A DNA stretch of 9,535 nucleotides from Candidatus Saccharimonadia bacterium (lineage in GTDB: Bacteria > Patescibacteriota > Saccharimonadia > Saccharimonadales > UBA4665), in the NCBI GenBank assembly GCA_023268595.1, contig JALQUD010000033.1, forward strand, positions 1 through 9,535, in the 5' to 3' direction. Positions 5,776-9,535 of this stretch are shown here, one piece after another. A program made the translations under genes and the position numbers. The notes beneath the pieces were generated by a model, which saw nothing but the letters and a program-made list of their open reading frames with translations, was not told where the DNA came from and searched no databases. How positions within the stretch are numbered: the first letter of the stretch is position 1; each line of letters begins with the position of its first letter.

Positions 5776-6420
5776 ATGGCCGACACGACAACAGCAGGTA
5801 GCACCCCGACCACAGCGGGTAATACGTACCGGAAGTGGCTGGTGCCGGGTATCGTCATCGGTGTCCTGTTACTCATTGCCATCTGGTTCATCGGCAGTTA
5901 TAACGGTCTGGTGGGCCAGCGTGAAGACGTACGGAAGAATTTCGCTAATCTTCAGGGGCAATATCAGCGCCGGGCCGATCTGATTCCTAATCTGGTCAAT
6001 ACCGTCAAAGGTGCTGCCGACTTTGAGCAGGATACCCTGACCGGTGTGACGGAAGCCCGCGCCAAGGCTACGGGCATCACGATCGATCCGTCCAAAGCCA
6101 CGCCGCAGCAACTTCAACAGTACCAGCAGTCGCAGGGCGAGCTGAGCCAGGCGCTCGGCCGTTTGCTGGCTGTCACCGAGAACTATCCGCAGCTGACTGC
6201 CACGCAGAACTTCAAGGACTTACAGGTGCAGCTGGAGGGGACCGAAAACCGCATCGCCGTGGCCCGCAAGGACTATAACGACGCCAGCTCAGCCTTTAAC
6301 GCCCGCATCAAGCGTTTCCCGACCAACCTGGTGGCCGGTGCCGGTAACTTCGACGAGTTCCCATATTTCCAGGCTCAGAACGGCGCCGAGAACGCTCCGA
6401 GCGTTAACTTCGGCGAGTAG
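5776..6420 (+). CDS. lemA: LemA-family membrane protein
   Basis: LemA proteins are single-pass membrane proteins with a helical-bundle domain; their exact role is unsettled, though they often neighbour htpX or TPM-domain genes. This one has 214 residues: a Thr/Ala-rich cytoplasmic tail (1-20), a membrane helix (about 22-41), then the LemA domain. Family signatures are QYQRRADLIPNLVNTVKG (62-79), LLAVTENYPQLTATQNFKDL (130-149) and QLEGTENRIAVARKDYN (152-168), with FNARIKRFP at 174-182. A Gln-rich stretch (about 110-121) lies in a loop. The C-terminus is polar and acidic. The start follows AGGAG (5761-5765). It is divergent from marR and three bases ahead of the TPM gene, so the two are surely co-transcribed. 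Confidence 0.95.
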   Translation: MADTTTAGSTPTTAGNTYRKWLVPGIVIGVLLLIAIWFIGSYNGLVGQREDVRKNFANLQGQYQRRADLIPNLVNTVKGAADFEQDTLTGVTEARAKATGITIDPSKATPQQLQQYQQSQGELSQALGRLLAVTENYPQLTATQNFKDLQVQLEGTENRIAVARKDYNDASSAFNARIKRFPTNLVAGAGNFDEFPYFQAQNGAENAPSVNFGE

Positions 6421-6423
6421 TCC

Positions 6424-7374
6424 ATGCTGCGGCACGGTATCCGGCGATGGTGTTACGGTCTGATAGCGTCGTTGGCCCTCATGGTGCCGCTAGGGCTTCA
6501 GCTGCCGGTACATGCCTTGGACGCACCACCGGCGCCCAAGGACGTCCCGCTGGTCGATCAGACAGGCACGCTCACGCAGCAACAGATTGCTGGCTTGGCG
6601 GATAAGATCAGTTCGGAGCGCAAAGCTACTGGCAACCAGATCGGTGTGCTGATGATTGGCAGCCTGCAGGGCGATGCATTGGAGGATTATTCCTTGAAGG
6701 TGGCCCGTGGCTGGGGTATCGGACAGAAGGACCGTGACAGCGGTGTGCTATTAGTAGTGGTCAAAGACGACCGCAAGTTACGTATCGAAGTCGGGTACGG
6801 TTTGGAAGGGGTATTGCCGGACATCCGGGCGGCCCAGATAATACGCGACCGCATAACGCCCGAATTCAGGAAGAATAATTATTATGCCGGTATCAATTCC
6901 GGTCTGGACGGTATCATCAGTGCCATCCATGGTGAGAAAGATCCGCAGCTGGGTTCGGGTACGACCGACTCGAAGAACAGCGGTAGTATATGGGGAACGC
7001 TAGCGGCCTTTAGCTGGGTATTCATATTGATACCGGTCTGGCTCGGTTCGGTGCTGGGGCGGACCAAGAGCTGGTGGGCCGGAGGTGTCATTGGTGCCGG
7101 TATCGGGCTTATCATCGGTATCTTCGCCGGTTTTCTGTTCTGGGGCGTGGCGGCGATCGTCAGTTTGGCTGCCGGTGGATTGCTGTTCGACTGGGCGGTA
7201 TCGCGCAACTACAAGAAAGCGGCCAGTGGCGGCAGCGACGGGCCGAGCTGGTGGGCCGGCGGGCCTTGGTTAGGCGGTGGCACTTTCGGAGGCGGTTCCG
7301 GCGGCGATGGCGGTGATTTTGGTGGCTTTTCCGGCGGTTCATTCGGCGGTGGCGGGTCGTCTGGCAGCTGGTAG
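6424..7374 (+). CDS. TPM-domain (YgcG-type) membrane protein with Gly-rich tail
   Basis: Secreted or membrane-anchored protein of 316 residues. A signal peptide or N-terminal anchor covers about 1-31. The TPM domain (about 40-170) shows LVDQTGTLT (43-51), RGWGIGQKDRDSGVLLVVV (95-113), IEVGYGLEGVLPD (121-133) and NNYYAGINSGLDGI (151-164). Hydrophobic segments at about 193-213, 218-239 and 241-258 follow. The tail (about 269-316) is very rich in glycine and ends in GSSGSW, a common ending in this family. TPM domains have been linked to phosphatase activity and photosystem repair in plants, but bacterial members are poorly defined. The start lies three bases after the lemA stop with no clear ribosome site, pointing to translational coupling. 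No terminator is seen after it. Confidence 0.9.
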   Translation: MLRHGIRRWCYGLIASLALMVPLGLQLPVHALDAPPAPKDVPLVDQTGTLTQQQIAGLADKISSERKATGNQIGVLMIGSLQGDALEDYSLKVARGWGIGQKDRDSGVLLVVVKDDRKLRIEVGYGLEGVLPDIRAAQIIRDRITPEFRKNNYYAGINSGLDGIISAIHGEKDPQLGSGTTDSKNSGSIWGTLAAFSWVFILIPVWLGSVLGRTKSWWAGGVIGAGIGLIIGIFAGFLFWGVAAIVSLAAGGLLFDWAVSRNYKKAASGGSDGPSWWAGGPWLGGGTFGGGSGGDGGDFGGFSGGSFGGGGSSGSW

Positions 7375-7399
7375 CTCGAAGATTGTTCATGCTTGTGCT

Positions 7400-7427
7400 T
7401 TGGTTATAAACATGTTCTAGTTATAAT
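7400..7427 (+). promoter_or_regulatory. Promoter of the 57-residue peptide operon, near-leaderless
   Basis: TATAAT at 7422-7427 is a consensus -10, with a weak TTGGTT (7400-7405) 16 bases upstream. Transcription would start near 7434, three bases before the ATG at 7437. A second -10-like box, TATAAA (7405-7410), has TTGTTC at 7383-7388 as a possible -35. GTTATAA is repeated at 7403-7409 and 7420-7426, an offset of 17 bases. Confidence 0.45.
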
Positions 7428-7436
7428 ATCGGGCAT

Positions 7437-7610
7437 ATGAGTTCGATTCCGTTCATTCCGGCCGATGCCAGCCCGTTCCTGGTGCTGTGGGTCGTGTTCC
7501 TGGTATTCTTCACGATCGTATTGGTCATGCATGTGCTGATGCTGTTAGTGCGGTCGGTCCTGCGGGCCCGGGTCAAATGGTTGTTGCGGGAACATTACAG
7601 GCCTCGGTAA
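7437..7610 (+). CDS. Small single-pass membrane protein, 57 residues
   Basis: This gene is not recognised as a known family. The 57 residues start MSSIPFIPADASP, pass through one long hydrophobic helix (about 14-38, FLVLWVVFLVFFTIVLVMHV and onward) and end in a basic tail with several Arg (VLRARVKWLLREHYRPR). The layout predicts one membrane span with the C-terminus in the cytoplasm. The ATG has no Shine-Dalgarno but lies nine bases after a consensus -10. The stop is four bases before the next gene, and that gene overlaps the glycosyltransferase start, so all three form one operon. Small membrane partners accompany some polysaccharide synthases (for example PgaD with PgaC); a similar helper role is inference from position only. 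Confidence 0.6.
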   Translation: MSSIPFIPADASPFLVLWVVFLVFFTIVLVMHVLMLLVRSVLRARVKWLLREHYRPR

Positions 7611-7614
7611 CATC

Positions 7615-8292
7615 ATGAACCGGTTACGAAAATACCTCATAGTCTTCTTCCGATATGGCGTCATGGCCGGGTGTGCCGTGGTCAGCGTCTTCGTTCTGTC
7701 CTCTGGCTATGAATCGGTGTATAGCCGGTCGTTGCCATACGTGCACACCGTCGACCCGGTCGATCTGACGACGGTCGCAGCCGCATCGGACCTCGATCTG
7801 CAACGGGCCGAACTGGAAAAAGCGCCGACAGATCCGAAGCGTTACGGGCAGTTCGGTAAGCCGACGGTGCTGAAGATGCCGGGCAACCAAGCCAATCAAG
7901 CTAACTTGCGGCTGGATATAGCTGAACCGATACCACAGGGTGGCGGCTGGCTGGCCCGTAGTACGGCGTTGCATGCCGTCCTGCCGCGTCCTGCCAAGAA
8001 CGGTGATATCAGTCTGTTGACGCTGTATTGCCGCTCCAGCTTCCGTACTATCAACAGTCAGAGCCTGCCGGCTGCCGGTGCCAATATCTTCGTCGATACC
8101 GACCAGAAGTGGCGCTATGTCTATAAGGTGACCGCGGCGCGTGACTATCGTCAGCAGGACCGCTATGTACTGACGTCGTCGCAGTCCGGACAGCAGCAAG
8201 GCAAACTGCTGATCGCCTGCAATGATTCCGCCAAACAGGTCACCCAGGTGATCGAAGCCGATCTGCTGTCGGTACAAGGAGCTGAGATATGA
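7615..8292 (+). CDS. Membrane-anchored protein resembling a degenerate sortase
   Basis: A 225-residue protein with a basic N-terminus (MNRLRKYL), one membrane anchor (about 8-30) and an outside domain. The domain follows the order of a sortase fold: LRLDIAEPIP (98-107), a GD-containing turn (130-131), a strand with LYCRSSF (137-143) where sortases carry the GHR histidine motif, the strands NIFVDTD and WRYVYKV (157-172), and LLIACND (198-204) resembling the TLxTC catalytic cysteine motif. If the alignment is right, Cys202 is kept, the catalytic His is replaced by Cys139, and the usual Arg is Gln211. That would make it inactive or differently active. The match is by eye and weak; an unrelated beta-rich domain remains possible. 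It starts four bases after the 57-residue gene without its own ribosome site and ends overlapping the glycosyltransferase by four bases. Confidence 0.6.
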   Translation: MNRLRKYLIVFFRYGVMAGCAVVSVFVLSSGYESVYSRSLPYVHTVDPVDLTTVAAASDLDLQRAELEKAPTDPKRYGQFGKPTVLKMPGNQANQANLRLDIAEPIPQGGGWLARSTALHAVLPRPAKNGDISLLTLYCRSSFRTINSQSLPAAGANIFVDTDQKWRYVYKVTAARDYRQQDRYVLTSSQSGQQQGKLLIACNDSAKQVTQVIEADLLSVQGAEI

Positions 8293-9535
8293 CCAACCAG
8301 GACATCTTCATGTTCTTCCGTAATCTGACCATCGTGCTGGCCGGCATGATGTTGATCAAGTATTTTATTTTCCTGATGCTCTCAGCGGTCTTTCCGGTAC
8401 GCCAAGAGCTACGCCGGTTACGCACGTTCAAACGCGAGCTCCGCCGTACCGGCCACATACGTCCGTACCGGCCGGGCGTTACGGTGGTGGTGCCAGCTTG
8501 GAATGAGGCGGTAGGTATCTTGCGCACCATGGCATCGGTATTGGAAAGCGACTATCCGTACATCGAGCTCATCGTCGTCAATGATGGTTCGACCGACGAT
8601 TCACAGCGTATCGTTGATGAGTTCATCGCCGACTTCCGTACCCGGCCGCAGCCCGCCGGCCATGCCCGCTTCGTCAAGCAGTTCTATATTCCTAACGGTG
8701 GTAAGGGTAGGGCGCTTAATTATGGTATCCAGCGTGCCCGGGGTAAGATCGTCCTGACCATGGACGCTGATTCGGCGGTCGACCCGGATGCGATTTCCAA
8801 CCTGGTCGAGCACTTCCGCGATCCCGAGGTCGACGCCGTCGTCGGCCAGGTGCGCGTGTCCAACCTGCGCGGCCGGATCGTCAGCCGCATCCAGCAGCTT
8901 GAATATCTGTTCGGCTTTTACTTCAAACGGGCCCACTGTGTGCTAGGGGCTGAATATATCTATGGGGGTGCCTGCGCCGCATTCCGTAAGTCGACTACCT
9001 TCGACAAGTTCGGCTTGTTCGATGAAGAGAACAAGACCGAGGACATCGAGATGTCCATGCGTACCAAATTCCACGGTCTGCGGTCGGTGTATGCCGAAGA
9101 CGTCATCTGTTACACCGAAGGTGCGGCCAGTTACATGGGTCTCATCAACCAGCGTTTACGCTGGAAGAAGGGCCGCTTCGACACCTTCATCGCGTACCGG
9201 CAAATATTCTTCTCCTGGCAGTCACGGCACAACAAACCGATGTCCTGGTTCATCCTGCCATATGCGCTGTTCTCTGAGCTACAGCTTCTGCTTGAGCCGA
9301 TCGGAATCACGCTGTTGGTCACGTACAGTCTGATGGCTAGCGAGTACGTCTCGCTGGCGCTCAGCATGCTGTTCATCGGTATCTCGTACATCATCGTGGC
9401 TATCTTCGGCCGTCGGCTGACGCTCAAGCAGCGCCTGAGCCTGGTGCTGCTGTGGCCGTTCACCTGGCCGTTATTCTACGTGGTGGTGTGGATCGAGTTC
9501 CATGCGCTGCTGCGCAGCGCCCACATGGTACTGCG
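8289..9535 (+). CDS. Processive family 2 glycosyltransferase, polysaccharide synthase type (3' end outside window)
   Basis: 415 residues are visible and the frame is still open at the right edge. After a membrane helix (about 13-35) and a very basic stretch (38-61, with ELRRLRTFKRELRR), the GT-A domain shows VVVPAWNEA (66-74), VVNDGSTDD (96-104), NGGKGRALNYG (136-146), the DAD metal/nucleotide-sugar motif (159-161), TED with the catalytic acid (250-252) and QRLRW (288-292). The QxxRW motif marks processive synthases such as PgaC/IcaA, hyaluronan and cellulose synthases. At least three C-terminal membrane segments follow (about 318-348, 352-373 and 383-404), so the enzyme likely polymerises a sugar and passes the chain across the membrane. 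Substrate cannot be read from sequence; poly-N-acetylglucosamine is one option. The start at 8289 has AAGGAG (8276-8281) seven bases upstream and overlaps the previous stop as ATGA. Confidence 0.92.
   Translation, partial: MTNQDIFMFFRNLTIVLAGMMLIKYFIFLMLSAVFPVRQELRRLRTFKRELRRTGHIRPYRPGVTVVVPAWNEAVGILRTMASVLESDYPYIELIVVNDGSTDDSQRIVDEFIADFRTRPQPAGHARFVKQFYIPNGGKGRALNYGIQRARGKIVLTMDADSAVDPDAISNLVEHFRDPEVDAVVGQVRVSNLRGRIVSRIQQLEYLFGFYFKRAHCVLGAEYIYGGACAAFRKSTTFDKFGLFDEENKTEDIEMSMRTKFHGLRSVYAEDVICYTEGAASYMGLINQRLRWKKGRFDTFIAYRQIFFSWQSRHNKPMSWFILPYALFSELQLLLEPIGITLLVTYSLMASEYVSLALSMLFIGISYIIVAIFGRRLTLKQRLSLVLLWPFTWPLFYVVVWIEFHALLRSAHMVL

Noticed and set aside
5667..5891. Upstream extension of the marR frame by 75 residues
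   Set aside because: It would run through the lemA start codon and both promoters. The 139-residue form matches normal MarR length and has a promoter placed for it.
7269..7374. Tandem DNA repeat in the Gly-rich region of the TPM gene
   Set aside because: It is explained by the glycine-rich protein tail common to this family. The codons vary, with no exact repeat unit.
7624..8277. Minus-strand open frame (217 codons) opposite the sortase-like gene
   Set aside because: It lies wholly inside a plus-strand gene that is translationally coupled on both sides. Its product is Arg/Gln/His-rich with no motif.

Overview
This 9.5 kb window is gene-dense bacterial chromosome of fairly high GC. It holds nine complete or nearly complete protein genes, two very small genes, and one gene cut at each edge. 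The organism is most likely a Candidate Phyla Radiation (Patescibacteria) member, perhaps Saccharibacteria. The reasons are a class I (archaeal-type) lysyl-tRNA synthetase, a short prolyl-tRNA synthetase without the editing insertion, a LemA/TPM/HtpX membrane-stress set, and very compact spacing. Alphaproteobacteria also carry class I LysRS and short ProRS, so the placement is inference. TGA acts as a normal stop (ends of the first partial gene, marR and the sortase-like gene), which argues against the TGA=Gly code of SR1/Gracilibacteria.

Region by region: (1) 1-383, the end of an unrecognised protein. (2) 476-2272, proS then greA, probably one transcript, ending in a strong hairpin-plus-U terminator at 2348-2384. 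The RNA just upstream could fold in a way that competes with this terminator. (3) 2443-3978, lysK with its own extended -10 promoter, followed by a 30-residue membrane microprotein (4072-4164) with a strong ribosome site. (4) A bidirectional terminator at 4198-4232 separates these genes from htpX, which is on the minus strand together with an upstream marR-type regulator. The htpX promoter contains an exact 8+8 bp inverted repeat. (5) lemA and a TPM-domain gene run divergently from marR. (6) 7437 to the right edge is a tightly packed set: a 57-residue membrane peptide, a protein resembling a catalytically altered sortase, and a processive family 2 glycosyltransferase cut by the window end.

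Together the right two thirds look like a cell-envelope module: membrane-protein quality control (HtpX, LemA, TPM) under a local MarR switch, next to a polysaccharide synthase with small membrane partners. Two starts (marR and the 57-residue peptide) sit so close to their -10 boxes that leaderless mRNAs are likely, while neighbouring genes have good Shine-Dalgarno sites. No tRNA, rRNA, CRISPR array or insertion sequence was seen, and no gene-free stretch exceeds 300 bases.
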